The notes beneath the pieces are model-generated. The model worked only from the letters and a program-made list of their open reading frames with translations, did no database searches and had not been told where the DNA came from. 64,000 nucleotides of DNA from CAZBAF01 sp964490245 (GTDB lineage Bacteria > Patescibacteriota > Saccharimonadia > Saccharimonadales > JACDBH01), in contig CAZBAF010000001.1 in assembly GCA_964490245.1 (NCBI GenBank), positions 147,613 to 211,612 of the forward strand. The letters are read 5' to 3'. The position numbers were made by a program, and so were the translations under genes. How positions within the stretch are numbered: position 1 is the first letter of the stretch; each line of letters starts with the position of its first letter. Shown in pieces: positions 49,777 to 58,556 of the stretch.

Positions 49777-50070
49777 ATGAGTAAGTTCGACCAGGCCAAG
49801 ATGCTGATGAAGGTAAAGAAACTTCAAAAAGAGCTGCAGCGCGAAATTATTGCCGTAGAGGCCGGCGACGGCGCGGTGCGTGTCGAAATCAACGGCGAGC
49901 AAAAAATTAAAAAGATTCATATTGACCCAGATCAGGTTGATCTCGATGATATCGGCGAGCTGGAGCGCTGGGTTGAGGATGCGGTCAAAGAAGCCATCAA
50001 GGCCAGCCAAAAGCTGGCAGCAGACAAAATGCAGCCGATGATGGGTATGCTGGGCAACCTGGGGCTATAG
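49777..50070 (+). CDS. ybaB: YbaB/EbfC nucleoid-associated protein
   Basis: The 97-residue product starts MSKFDQAKMLMKVKKLQKEL after GGAGG and has the YbaB pattern: a long N-terminal helix, VEAGDGAVRVEINGEQKIKK, then a helix WVEDAVKEAIKASQKL and the Met/Gly-rich tail MMGMLGNLGL. It binds DNA as a dimer. recR follows one gene later, the usual association. Confidence 0.93.
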   Translation: MSKFDQAKMLMKVKKLQKELQREIIAVEAGDGAVRVEINGEQKIKKIHIDPDQVDLDDIGELERWVEDAVKEAIKASQKLAADKMQPMMGMLGNLGL

Positions 50071-50080
50071 AGGCAGCACC

Positions 50081-50365
50081 GTGCTCGACACAACCCATTC
50101 TACATTCTTAAAGATGCCGGATTTAGGCGAGAAGGTGTACACCTGTCTCAGTGAGGCCGGGAAGCCTGCGACCGTTCACATGATTGCGGCGCGACTTGGC
50201 GAGGAGACTGGCCATGACGTATCAGCACGGGCAATCGAAAGCGTACTTTGTAATCTTGCCAATGAATGCCCACCCCGTGCAGAACGCCGGTTCATCCTGG
50301 AAGAAACTTCGGCCAGAATCGGCTATGTCGCCGTTACGATGCCTAATACTGCTTTAGCCACATGA
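50081..50365 (+). CDS. Hypothetical winged-helix-like protein between ybaB and recR
   Basis: The 94-residue product starts at GTG ten bases after ybaB. EKVYTCLSEAGKPATVHMIA, RLGEETGHDVSARAIESVLC and RRFILEETSARIGYVAVTM resemble a winged helix with its wing. Its last codons overlap the recR start (ATGA), so it is in the same operon. Family unknown. Confidence 0.6.
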   Translation: MLDTTHSTFLKMPDLGEKVYTCLSEAGKPATVHMIAARLGEETGHDVSARAIESVLCNLANECPPRAERRFILEETSARIGYVAVTMPNTALAT

Positions 50366-50967
50366 GCGTTTTACCCAAAGCACTACAGCAGCTTATTGAT
50401 TCACTTGCCGTGCTGCCGGGCGTTGGCTCGCGCACGGCAGAACGCTATGCGTACTATCTGTTTCGGGCCAATCCCGCAAAAGCCCGCACACTTGCTGAAT
50501 CCCTGCAAAATCTGCACGATAAAATCAGCTTGTGCAAAAAGACTTTTGCCCTGGTCGAGGCAGGGCAGGAGTTATCGCCCCTCTACACTGACCCGCGCCG
50601 CGACAAGCAGCTGGTAGCGGTCGTGGCCGAGCCGTTTGATATTCTGGCGCTCGAAAAAACCGGCCAGTTTAAGGGCACCTATCATGTACTGGGCGGCCTG
50701 GTGTCACCGATTGACGGTGTTGACCCCGAACACCTGACGATTCAGCAGCTGATCAGGCGTATCGATGAAGATAAAGTCAAAGAAATCATCCTGGCTACCA
50801 ATGCCAGCGTAGAGGGCGAAAGCACCGCACTGCATGTCCAGCAGGCAATCGGCGATCGTGAAGTCAAGGTCACCCGTCTGGCGCGCGGCCTGCCGATTGG
50901 CGTTGATCTCGAATACGCCGACCAGATTACGCTCACCCGCGCCCTGGAAGGAAGGCAAGAGATATGA
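50362..50967 (+). CDS. recR: Recombination mediator RecR lacking the zinc finger
   Basis: The 201-residue product is of normal size. The helix-hairpin-helix (LAVLPGVGSRTAERYAYYLF), the Toprim domain (LVAVVAEPFDILALEKTGQF, YHVLGGLVSPIDGVDPEHLT) and the C-terminal Walker-like region (GREVKV-type: GDREVKVTRLARGLPIGVDL) are all present. The segment that normally carries four zinc Cys reads LCKKTFALVEAGQELSPLYT DPRRDKQ with one Cys only, so the finger is lost. RecR loads RecA at gaps. Confidence 0.94.
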   Translation: MSVLPKALQQLIDSLAVLPGVGSRTAERYAYYLFRANPAKARTLAESLQNLHDKISLCKKTFALVEAGQELSPLYTDPRRDKQLVAVVAEPFDILALEKTGQFKGTYHVLGGLVSPIDGVDPEHLTIQQLIRRIDEDKVKEIILATNASVEGESTALHVQQAIGDREVKVTRLARGLPIGVDLEYADQITLTRALEGRQEI

Positions 50968-51025
50968 AAACAAAAGCCGTGCTTTATTATTCCTTATTTC
51001 ATGTATCAAGATTACAATACAGTTT

Positions 51026-52030
51026 ATGACCGACGCGGACCAAATTAAACAAATAATTGCTGCCAGCCAAAAAATCCTGATTATTCAGGCGGATAACCCG
51101 GATGCTGATTCATTGGCATCAGCTTTGGCGCTGGAATCAATCCTGCACGAGCTGGACAAAGAACCGATCCTGTACTGCGGCATCGACATGCCTCAGTACC
51201 TAAAATACCTGCCGGGCTGGGATAGAGTGGAAAGGGAAGTGCCTGCCCAGTTTGACGCATCGATTATTGTCGACACCTCTGCCATGAGCCTGCTCGATCA
51301 GCTGCAGAACTCCGGCAACCAGGGCTGGGTGGCCAGCAGGCCGGTGATTGTGCTTGACCACCATGCCGGCGTGGAATGCGATATCCCGTATGCCACCGTG
51401 GTCATTAATGACAGCAGCAAAGTCTCGACCGGCGAGGTTATTTATGACCTGGCCAAGCAGCTGGAGTGGCCGCTGCCACTGCAGGCTCAGGAATTTATCA
51501 TGACATCAATCCTGGCTGACAGCATGGGACTTACAACAGAGAACAGCAGCGCCCAGACATACCGTGTCATGGCCGAATTGGTCGAGGCAGGCGTTTCACG
51601 ACCAAAGCTGGAGGAGCAACGCCGGGCATTTAATAAAATGCCGTCTGCGATATTTAGCTATAAAGCCCAGTTGATTCAACGCACCGAATTCCATGCCGAC
51701 GGAAAGCTGGTGCTGCTCACCATACCTCAACAGGAAATCAACGACTACAGCCCGCTTTACAATCCTGCACCACTTATCCAGCCGGACCATCTGCAGACAG
51801 AAGATGTACTGATCAGTATCGTCTTAAAAAGCTATGACAGCGGCCGGATTACCGCCGCTATCCGCTGCAATCAGGACGCGCCGATTGCCGCCCAATTAGC
51901 CGAGCATTTTGGCGGCGGCGGGCACAAGCACGCCAGCGGTTTTAAGCTTGAGGGCCGGCCGCTCAATGAAATCAAATCCGAGTGTATTCAGAAAGCCACC
52001 GAACTTCTGTCTAATCTAACCCGGGAATAA
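51026..52030 (+). CDS. DHH/DHHA1 phosphoesterase (NrnA-like oligoribonuclease/pAp phosphatase)
   Basis: The 334-residue product starts MTDADQIKQIIAASQKILII. The DHH core has QADNPDADSLASALALESIL, IIVDTSAMSLLDQL and VIVLDHHAGVECDIPY (DHH), with LADSMGLTTENSS later. The DHHA1 domain ends with GGGGHKHASGFKLEG. Members degrade short RNA oligomers or pAp/c-di-AMP products. The first motif has D-N-P-D-A-D instead of H-x-N-P-D-x-D, so the leading His is replaced by Asp. The frame can be read further upstream, but that overlaps recR. Confidence 0.88.
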   Translation: MTDADQIKQIIAASQKILIIQADNPDADSLASALALESILHELDKEPILYCGIDMPQYLKYLPGWDRVEREVPAQFDASIIVDTSAMSLLDQLQNSGNQGWVASRPVIVLDHHAGVECDIPYATVVINDSSKVSTGEVIYDLAKQLEWPLPLQAQEFIMTSILADSMGLTTENSSAQTYRVMAELVEAGVSRPKLEEQRRAFNKMPSAIFSYKAQLIQRTEFHADGKLVLLTIPQQEINDYSPLYNPAPLIQPDHLQTEDVLISIVLKSYDSGRITAAIRCNQDAPIAAQLAEHFGGGGHKHASGFKLEGRPLNEIKSECIQKATELLSNLTRE

Positions 52031-52032
52031 TT

Positions 52033-53463
52033 ATGAAACTCTATAATTCACTCACTAAAAAAGTTGAACCGTTTACACCAATCGAACAGGAACAGGGCAG
52101 CGTGCGCATGTACTCATGCGGCCCGACTGTTTATAACAATCTGCATATCGGCAACCTGTCGGCATTTATCTATGCCGATCTGCTGCGGCGCACACTGACT
52201 GCCAGCAACTATGACGTAACGGCTGTCATGAACATTACTGATGTTGATGACAAAACCATCCGCGATAGCCGCCGGGATTACCCGGACCTTGACCCTATGG
52301 AGGCGCTCCAAAAACTGACCCGCAAATATGAAGCGGTGTTTAAGACCGATATTGAACGTATCGGTAATGACGTGAGCGCGCTGACATTCATCCGCGCCAC
52401 CGAAACAATTGACGAAATGATTACGCTGACACAGCGGCTGCTGGACCGCGGCATTGCTTATGCGGCCGAGGACGGCATTTACTTTTCTATCAAGAAGTAC
52501 GAGTCAGCCGGCTATACCTACGGGCAATTACAGCAGATTGACCGTGGGCATGAGCAGGCGCGCATCAGCAGCGACGAATACGACAAAGATTCGGCCAGTG
52601 ACTTTGCCCTCTGGAAAGCAGCCGAACCGGGCGAGCCAAATTGGCCGGCCATGTTTAATGTGGATGGGCAGTCTTCTCACATGGCGGGGCGGCCAGGCTG
52701 GCATATTGAATGCTCCGCCATGAGCGACAAACTGCTGGGCGTACCGTTCGACATCCATACCGGCGGCATTGACCTGAAGTTTCCGCACCACGAAAACGAA
52801 ATTGCCCAAAGCTGCGGCGCAACCGGCGAGTCATCATTTGCCAATTACTTTGTGCACAACAACCACATCCTGATTGAAGGCCGCAAAATGAGCAAATCTT
52901 TAGGGAATGTGATAACTTTGCGCGAAATAGAAGAGAAGGGCTTTGACCCGCTGGCCTTCCGCCTGTTGGTACTGAGCAGCCACTACCGCAACGAAAGCAA
53001 CTTCAGCTGGGATATACTGGAAGCCGCCCAAAACCGCCTCAAAAACTGGCAGGCTGCGGCTGATCTGCAGTGGCAGGGCGACATTCACGCCGCCTCACTG
53101 GGTGATGATTTCTTTACAGAAAAGTCGGCTCAGCTGTTTTCACACCTGCAAAGCGATCTGAACACGCCCGGTGCGGTGGCCCTGCTCGATGAAACATTCC
53201 AGCACATCGAAGTCTATGGGCAGGGAGTGCATGATCTGCACCTGCAGGAATTTAGCGGCTTTATCAACACCGTCGCCGCACTTTTGGGCATAGACCTAAA
53301 CAGGCCGGACATTACCGACGAACAAAAACGGCTCATCAAACAACGCGAATCAGCCCGCGAGTCTAAAGATTGGGCCCAATCCGATGCCATCCGTGATCGT
53401 CTCAAAGAGCAGGGAATAGAGGTCAGAGACACGCCTCGCGGCACCATCTGGAGCAGAACCTAG
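52033..53463 (+). CDS. cysS: Cysteinyl-tRNA synthetase
   Basis: The 476-residue length is normal. Class I motifs: MYSCGPTVYNNLHIGNLSAF (zinc Cys and HIGH-like HIGN), MNITDVDDKTI, WHIECSAMSDKLLG (second zinc Cys), GGIDLKFPHHENEIAQ, and the KMSKS loop (GRKMSKSLGNVITL). It charges tRNA-Cys. It starts two bases after the NrnA-like gene and ends before the palindromic repeat. Confidence 0.97.
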   Translation: MKLYNSLTKKVEPFTPIEQEQGSVRMYSCGPTVYNNLHIGNLSAFIYADLLRRTLTASNYDVTAVMNITDVDDKTIRDSRRDYPDLDPMEALQKLTRKYEAVFKTDIERIGNDVSALTFIRATETIDEMITLTQRLLDRGIAYAAEDGIYFSIKKYESAGYTYGQLQQIDRGHEQARISSDEYDKDSASDFALWKAAEPGEPNWPAMFNVDGQSSHMAGRPGWHIECSAMSDKLLGVPFDIHTGGIDLKFPHHENEIAQSCGATGESSFANYFVHNNHILIEGRKMSKSLGNVITLREIEEKGFDPLAFRLLVLSSHYRNESNFSWDILEAAQNRLKNWQAAADLQWQGDIHAASLGDDFFTEKSAQLFSHLQSDLNTPGAVALLDETFQHIEVYGQGVHDLHLQEFSGFINTVAALLGIDLNRPDITDEQKRLIKQRESARESKDWAQSDAIRDRLKEQGIEVRDTPRGTIWSRT

Positions 53464-53466
53464 AAA

Positions 53467-53522
53467 CCATATGTAGCGTATCACCACGCTATATATGGTG
53501 TGTATACGCTATATATAGCGTG
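53467..53522. repeat. AT-palindrome repeat element, copy 2
   Basis: ACCATATGTAGCGT and ACGCTATATATGGT form a hairpin (one mismatch), followed by the 16-base palindrome ACGCTATATATAGCGT (53506-53521). It shares CGCTATATATGGTGT and TATACGCTATATATAGCG with 21947-22013. It lies between the convergent ends of cysS and the AI-2E-type gene. Confidence 0.75.
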
Positions 53523-53544
53523 GTATAAACATTCAACAGGGGAG

Positions 53545-54693
53545 TTATGCCTTTTTTGGCTCGGGCAGGTCTTTTGGCTTAACCACTTCTATTTGAGGCA
53601 CCTCTTCGTCCTCAAGGATCTTTTTGCGACGCAGATAATCCAGCACCAGGATGCGCAGACAGCCGGCCAGCGGGATAGCCACCAAACCGCCTAAAATACC
53701 GCTAAAACTTACACCAATAACTACAGAAGAAAAGACCAGGAGCGGCGACATGTCCGTACTGTTTGCCTGGATGCGGGGCTGCACGGCGTAATTCTCGATT
53801 TGCTGGTACAGGACATAGTAGCCAAACACTACAATTGCCGCCACCGGGCTGGTAAACAATGCCACCAGGCTCACCAGCACCGCACCGATCGTATGCCCAA
53901 CCATAGGGATCAGACCGCAGATAAACACCACCACCATAAGTGCGAACGGATAGCTAACGTCCATAATGATCAGGACCGGCAACAGCAGCACCGCAGCGAT
54001 AGCCGCCAACAGCACCTGCCCGTTGACGTATCCTTTTATGACCCTGTACATGCTGCGGGCCAGTGTCTCAAAGTGCGCCTCGCGCTTATCGGGTGTCAGG
54101 CGGCGGGCCATGCGTATCCAGCGCGGACCCTCTATGAGCATCATAAATGTCAACACCAGCACTGTCAGAATCGATACCACATTGCTGCCTATCCGGCCCA
54201 GCGTGCCAACGGCGCCGCCGCCAAAGCCCGAGACCCATGACGACACTTGATCAGACAGTGTCTCGACCTGCTCCTCAAGACCATAGCGGTCCACAAGACC
54301 GCCCAACGTGGTATCGGGATCGCGCAGATCGTCAATCAGCCCCGGCACCGAGTCGATAAACTCTCCGGTCTGACGCACCAGCGGCGGCACAATACTGGCC
54401 AGGAACAGCCCCAGAACCGCGATAACCAACAGGAACGAAACAGCAGTTGCAAGCGAACGGCTGCCGCGCTTACGCCCGGGCAGATGCTGCGCAATCCAGT
54501 GCACCGGCGCGTTCAACGCCAGGGCCAAAAAGAAGGCGATAAAGATTAGAGTCAAAGCATGAGCAGCCTGCCGCAAAGCTGCCAGCAAAAGCAGCGATAT
54601 AATGATAAAAAAGATAACCCGCATGACCGTCTGATTGGAGACCGTGACTTCAACTTCGGTTTTTTTGTCTCTGGAAAAAAATTTCATTATCAT
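53545..54693 (-). CDS. AI-2E family (UPF0118/PerM-like) membrane transporter
   Basis: The 382-residue product has about eight membrane segments: VIFFIIISLLLLAALRQAAH, LIFIAFFLALALNAPVHWIA, SFLLVIAVLGLFLASIVPPL near the N-terminus, an extended middle domain (TLSDQVSSWVSGFGGGAV), then PFALMVVVFICGLIPMVGHT and IGVSFSGILGGLVAIPLAG, the family's conserved end. It ends with a charged tail (DEEVPQIEVVKPKDL). Substrate unknown. Confidence 0.88.
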   Translation of the reverse strand: MIMKFFSRDKKTEVEVTVSNQTVMRVIFFIIISLLLLAALRQAAHALTLIFIAFFLALALNAPVHWIAQHLPGRKRGSRSLATAVSFLLVIAVLGLFLASIVPPLVRQTGEFIDSVPGLIDDLRDPDTTLGGLVDRYGLEEQVETLSDQVSSWVSGFGGGAVGTLGRIGSNVVSILTVLVLTFMMLIEGPRWIRMARRLTPDKREAHFETLARSMYRVIKGYVNGQVLLAAIAAVLLLPVLIIMDVSYPFALMVVVFICGLIPMVGHTIGAVLVSLVALFTSPVAAIVVFGYYVLYQQIENYAVQPRIQANSTDMSPLLVFSSVVIGVSFSGILGGLVAIPLAGCLRILVLDYLRRKKILEDEEVPQIEVVKPKDLPEPKKA

Positions 54694-54712
54694 CCCCGTT
54701 TGCTTTATTGTC

Positions 54713-55834
54713 TCATTTTTTCGAAATATTTTTCAATGTTTCTGCATAGATTTTAAGTAGACGCGTGCCAACCACAGAAATATCGTACTGGCCAACCGCG
54801 GTCTGCTGCCATTCGTACATACGCTGCCGCAGCTTTTCATCCATGATAAACAGTTCAAGGTGCTCGGCAAAAGCGGACTTGTCCTTTGGATCGAACAGCA
54901 GATACGGCTGAGCACTCAATATACTGCTATAACCAGGATTATTGCCGCCTATCACCACGCGGGCGCCTGCCGCCATTGCCTCGACCAGTACAATGCCAAA
55001 ACTTTCACCGCCAGTTGAGGGAAAAACGGCTATATCAGCGGTAGCAAGGTAATCCGGCTTGTCTTTTTCGGGTACAAAACCGGCAAAAGTCACATCCCGG
55101 CCCGCACCCACCAGCTGCTTGGCACGGGTCCGAAGCGGCCCTTTGCCGCAGATAATAAGTCTGGTTTTGGCGGCTACCTCATCGGGCAGGGCGTTGTAGG
55201 CATGAATCAGCTCTAATATGCCCTTGCGCTTAACCAGCCGGCCCAGGAAAACAATATTCAGCTTGCGCGCATTGTAGGCGGCCAGCCGTTTACCGGTGCG
55301 GAATGACGCCACATTAATCGGATTGGGCAAAAACTCGGCATTAATGCCGTACGCCTGCCGGGCAAAACGCACCGCCGGCTCGGATACGGCCATGATTTTA
55401 TCGAAACGGCGGATACTGCGGCCCAGTATCAGACGCAGCAGCCGGTTGCTGTAGCCATGCCAGCGCGAAGCCGGCAGGATATGGAACGTACCAATCACTG
55501 CCGTTTTGGGCGAGGCATACTTAATAACATGTTTGGCCAGAAACGGACTGTACGGCAGCTGAACATGCAGGACATCAAACTGCTGCTCGCGGATAAGCTT
55601 TTTAATCTTGCGGCGGCTGGCGGGCAGGGGCGTACGCACATTGTTTTTGTTGTAGCGGATATTAACCAGCCGGCCCAGCGAATGTACATTCGGAACGTCC
55701 GTACGCGTACTGTTGCCGACCAGATAGTGCACTTCGTGGCCCTGCTCACTTAACCAGGTGCCCACCGTTAGTACATGCTGCTGGACACCATCGGTTTTAT
55801 CGAGCGTATCGTCCAGCACCAGCCCAATCTTCAT
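54713..55834 (-). CDS. GT4 family glycosyltransferase (PimB-like)
   Basis: The 373-residue GT-B enzyme starts MKIGLVLDDTLDKTDGVQQH, with GVQQHV in the donor-loop position. Further motifs: EQQFDVLHVQLPYSPFLA, IVFLGRLVKRKGILELIHAY and FPSTGGESFGIVLVEAMAAG with the E-x7-E motif. It begins four bases after the next GT4 gene; the two share their C-terminal motif (ESFGIVLVEAMAAG / ESFGVVLLEAMAAG) and probably act in sequence on one lipid- or wall-linked glycan. Confidence 0.88.
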   Translation of the reverse strand: MKIGLVLDDTLDKTDGVQQHVLTVGTWLSEQGHEVHYLVGNSTRTDVPNVHSLGRLVNIRYNKNNVRTPLPASRRKIKKLIREQQFDVLHVQLPYSPFLAKHVIKYASPKTAVIGTFHILPASRWHGYSNRLLRLILGRSIRRFDKIMAVSEPAVRFARQAYGINAEFLPNPINVASFRTGKRLAAYNARKLNIVFLGRLVKRKGILELIHAYNALPDEVAAKTRLIICGKGPLRTRAKQLVGAGRDVTFAGFVPEKDKPDYLATADIAVFPSTGGESFGIVLVEAMAAGARVVIGGNNPGYSSILSAQPYLLFDPKDKSAFAEHLELFIMDEKLRQRMYEWQQTAVGQYDISVVGTRLLKIYAETLKNISKK

Positions 55835-55838
55835 AAGG

Positions 55839-56969
55839 CTAAGCCAGCACCTTCCTGCGCCGATGCGCAACCTGGCGATACACCTGCTCGTACTGATCAA
55901 TCACAGGCTGGCTGTCAAACTGCTCCACATATTTGTGTGCCCATTCAAGCCAGCTCTGCCTGATGCCTTCGTCCTTCATAAACACCTCCAGACGGCGGGC
56001 AAAATCAGTCGGATCTTTGGGGTTAACGAGCGACAACAGACCGCGCTCTTTCATAACACAGGCATAGCCGGGATTGTCACCGGCGATGGTGGGCGTGCCG
56101 GCAGCCATGGCTTCGAGCAGCACCACGCCAAAACTTTCGCCGTAAATTGCCGGCGAACAGAAAACCCGGGCTTTTTTGAGCAGGGCAACTTTCTTTTTCT
56201 CGGATACTGCGCCTAAGAACTTTACCCGCGGAATCCGGCGCGTCTCGACAAGGTACTCCAGACTTTCGCGCTCCGAACCGTCGCCGGCAATGACCAGTTT
56301 AGCCTTTTTGTCGCGAGCCGCCAGTTCGGCAAAAGCCTCCAGCAGATGTTTGACGCCTTTGCGTTTTTCGAGCCGCCCGACGTAGAGAATCATGTTTTCG
56401 TCGCGTTTATCGGCCGGCATGGAGCGGTAAAGATCAAGATCAATATAGTTGGGCACGATCATGACATTCTGGCCGGACCACTCGCGCACAAACCGGGCGG
56501 CGCTCTCAGACACCGCTGTCATGGCGGCAATATTGCGAAAAATAGAGCGTGAATACGGGATACGGAAAAGCTCTATGGTGCGGCCCATGGTGGTCTCGGG
56601 CACGGTCGCATGAAACGTAGCGATAATGGGGCAGTTGGCGCGGGCGGCAATCTGCGCACCAAGCACCGGCACTTCGGGCTCGTGCACATGTATCACATCA
56701 AAATTCTCGGCAGCCAGCATTTCTTCCAGATCGGTTGTCTCAAAGCTAATACCAACCTCCAGTGTCGTCTGCAGCGGCGTATTCCATTTGGCCGATTTAC
56801 CCACAAAAATTGTGCGGGGCGGAGGGTTGCCTTTATAACCGCGGGGGCGGGGCGTAATAATGCGCACATCATATCCGCGCAGCGTCAGCTCTTCGTCCAA
56901 CAAAGCAACGAGCTTCTGAACAGCACCATGACGAAAGAAGTCGTACGGGCACACAAGGCCGATTTTCAT
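55839..56969 (-). CDS. GT4 family glycosyltransferase (PimA-like)
   Basis: The 376-residue GT-B enzyme starts MKIGLVCPYDFFRHGAVQKL. It has ENFDVIHVHEPEVPVLGAQI, MILYVGRLEKRKGVKHLLEA and YGESFGVVLLEAMAAGTP. The HVHEP and GVQ/AVQ features are those of PimA-type mannosyltransferases of actinobacterial glycolipid synthesis. A TAGAAT lies six bases before the ATG, suggesting a leaderless mRNA. The upstream alpha/beta-hydrolase gene is in the same direction. Confidence 0.88.
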   Translation of the reverse strand: MKIGLVCPYDFFRHGAVQKLVALLDEELTLRGYDVRIITPRPRGYKGNPPPRTIFVGKSAKWNTPLQTTLEVGISFETTDLEEMLAAENFDVIHVHEPEVPVLGAQIAARANCPIIATFHATVPETTMGRTIELFRIPYSRSIFRNIAAMTAVSESAARFVREWSGQNVMIVPNYIDLDLYRSMPADKRDENMILYVGRLEKRKGVKHLLEAFAELAARDKKAKLVIAGDGSERESLEYLVETRRIPRVKFLGAVSEKKKVALLKKARVFCSPAIYGESFGVVLLEAMAAGTPTIAGDNPGYACVMKERGLLSLVNPKDPTDFARRLEVFMKDEGIRQSWLEWAHKYVEQFDSQPVIDQYEQVYRQVAHRRRKVLA

Positions 56970-56990
56970 GGTCTTATTCTACCACACAAC

Positions 56991-57923
56991 TTAGACTTTT
57001 TTATTGAGCAAACTGCGTGCTTTGCGCGGCAGGAAACGGCCCACCTCCTGTTTGGTGGCAAGAACATTGGGCACATGCCGATCCAAAGGCGCCTGCAGGT
57101 AGTTGAATTCTTCAAAAATAACCCGCATGTGTTGCTCAACAACTTCTTTTATAAAGTAATGGTCGACCTCTGTGCCGATATGATGCAACGGCAGGTCAAC
57201 GCGCGCCCGGCAATTATCGACCGTCAGCATGCTGATGGTTGTTCGCCAGTGGGTTCGCACGTCATTGGTACGCCACAGCAGGATTTCAAACTCTGTCAGC
57301 GCCTTTTTGGTTTGCTCGTCATAACCCGCAAACTTGTGCTTGGCGTTGTGTGTGCGATGATACACCGTTCGCAACACGACCGGATGCAGGGCAAGATTAC
57401 GGAACAACAGGGCAGTCCATCGGTGACTGAATATGCTTGAGCCGATTTTATAAAGCCTTTTCCGCGTCGGACTGAAGGCAAAATCTTCATGATGGGCAAA
57501 ACCGGCAAGACTGATCAATACATCAACTTTGCGGGCAATATCAGGGTAGTTTTGCAGCATACGCGTCACCACTAAAAATCCGTACGAAATGCCGGCTATG
57601 GTCAAGCGCCGGTTCTTAAACCGCAGCTTTATAATAGAGGCAAGGTAATCCGCCATAGTGTCAAGATCGGGCTTTTCGCCAATTTTATAAAAGCTGTCCA
57701 TGCCGCCAAAGCCGGGCAGGTCGGGCATAGTCACCCCGCCGTAATCATTAAGCACCTCTGCCATGCCGTACCAGCGCTCCAGGGTTGAATGGTGTCCGTA
57801 TACCAGCAGGAATTCACGCTTTTTATTCTTGGGTGGCGGCATGCGCAACATACGGCCCTTAAGTCCATTCACATTCAAGGGCACGACGTATTCAGCCGGT
57901 ATACGCGGAAAAGCTTCGTTCAT
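56991..57923 (-). CDS. Alpha/beta hydrolase
   Basis: The 310-residue product has the fold pattern: EFLLVYGHHSTLERWYGMAE as oxyanion strand with Gly-His-His, GGVTMPDLPGFGGMDSF, RLTIAGISYGFLVVTRMLQN with nucleophile Ser (G-x-S-x-G/F) and a C-terminal His region (HHIGTEVDHYFIKEVVEQHM). The nucleophile elbow GISYGF has Phe where most have Gly. It precedes the two GT4 genes and may act on the same lipid or glycan. Substrate unknown. Confidence 0.8.
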   Translation of the reverse strand: MNEAFPRIPAEYVVPLNVNGLKGRMLRMPPPKNKKREFLLVYGHHSTLERWYGMAEVLNDYGGVTMPDLPGFGGMDSFYKIGEKPDLDTMADYLASIIKLRFKNRRLTIAGISYGFLVVTRMLQNYPDIARKVDVLISLAGFAHHEDFAFSPTRKRLYKIGSSIFSHRWTALLFRNLALHPVVLRTVYHRTHNAKHKFAGYDEQTKKALTEFEILLWRTNDVRTHWRTTISMLTVDNCRARVDLPLHHIGTEVDHYFIKEVVEQHMRVIFEEFNYLQAPLDRHVPNVLATKQEVGRFLPRKARSLLNKKV

Positions 57924-57985
57924 TTACCGATAACTGTACAGGGTCATGAGGTGAAAAATCAACAGCATGCCCAATGGTTGTATAT

Positions 57986-58516
57986 TTATGCAGCCTCAAT
58001 AGTGCCGCAGGCCAGACGCGGGCCGCCGCTATGGCCTGACCCGGTTTCGCCCGCGGTATGCGGATCGGGATTGGCGTGAATCATAATTGATGTGCCTTCA
58101 GGCGCCGACTCTTTACTAAGCAGTGACACCGGACCGTCTGACAGGGTCACGCGTGTGGTGATTGCCTCCAGTACACCTTTGCCATCCTCGCCTATAGTAA
58201 TGCTGGGCAGATCCCCGGCATGGTAGCCGTGGTTGGCATCAGGGTCGGTATTGCCGGCCGGACCAGGGTCAAAGTGCCCGCCTGCACACTTAAAACCCTC
58301 ACAATCACAAGCCGCCTTTTCATGAAAATGCACTGCATGGACACCCGGCTTGAGGACATCAGGATCACCCGAAACCTCCAGACGCACGTGTACATACGGC
58401 GCCCCGTCGACACTGTACTCGGTTAGCTGCAGCGACCCGTCCACACCCGGTCCTTTGACCGTAGCCTTAGCTCGCTTTACGGTCTGTAAGTTATCTGCCT
58501 GAATCATGACACTCAT
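57986..58516 (-). CDS. sodC: Cu/Zn superoxide dismutase, apparently without signal peptide
   Basis: The 176-residue product has the SodC ligands: VHAVHFHEKAACDCEGFKCA (Cu His pair), GGHFDPG, NHGYHAGDLPSITIGEDGKG (Zn ligands and Asp) and TSIMIHANPDPHTAG (last Cu His), plus LACGTIEA carrying the disulfide Cys. Bacterial SodC enzymes are usually exported, but the N-terminus here (MSVMIQADNLQTVKRAKATV) shows no signal sequence. It would detoxify superoxide in the cytoplasm or leave by another route. Confidence 0.92.
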   Translation of the reverse strand: MSVMIQADNLQTVKRAKATVKGPGVDGSLQLTEYSVDGAPYVHVRLEVSGDPDVLKPGVHAVHFHEKAACDCEGFKCAGGHFDPGPAGNTDPDANHGYHAGDLPSITIGEDGKGVLEAITTRVTLSDGPVSLLSKESAPEGTSIMIHANPDPHTAGETGSGHSGGPRLACGTIEAA

Positions 58517-58556
58517 ATTGATTACCGCCCCTCTCTTTACTCTTTTAGTATACCAG

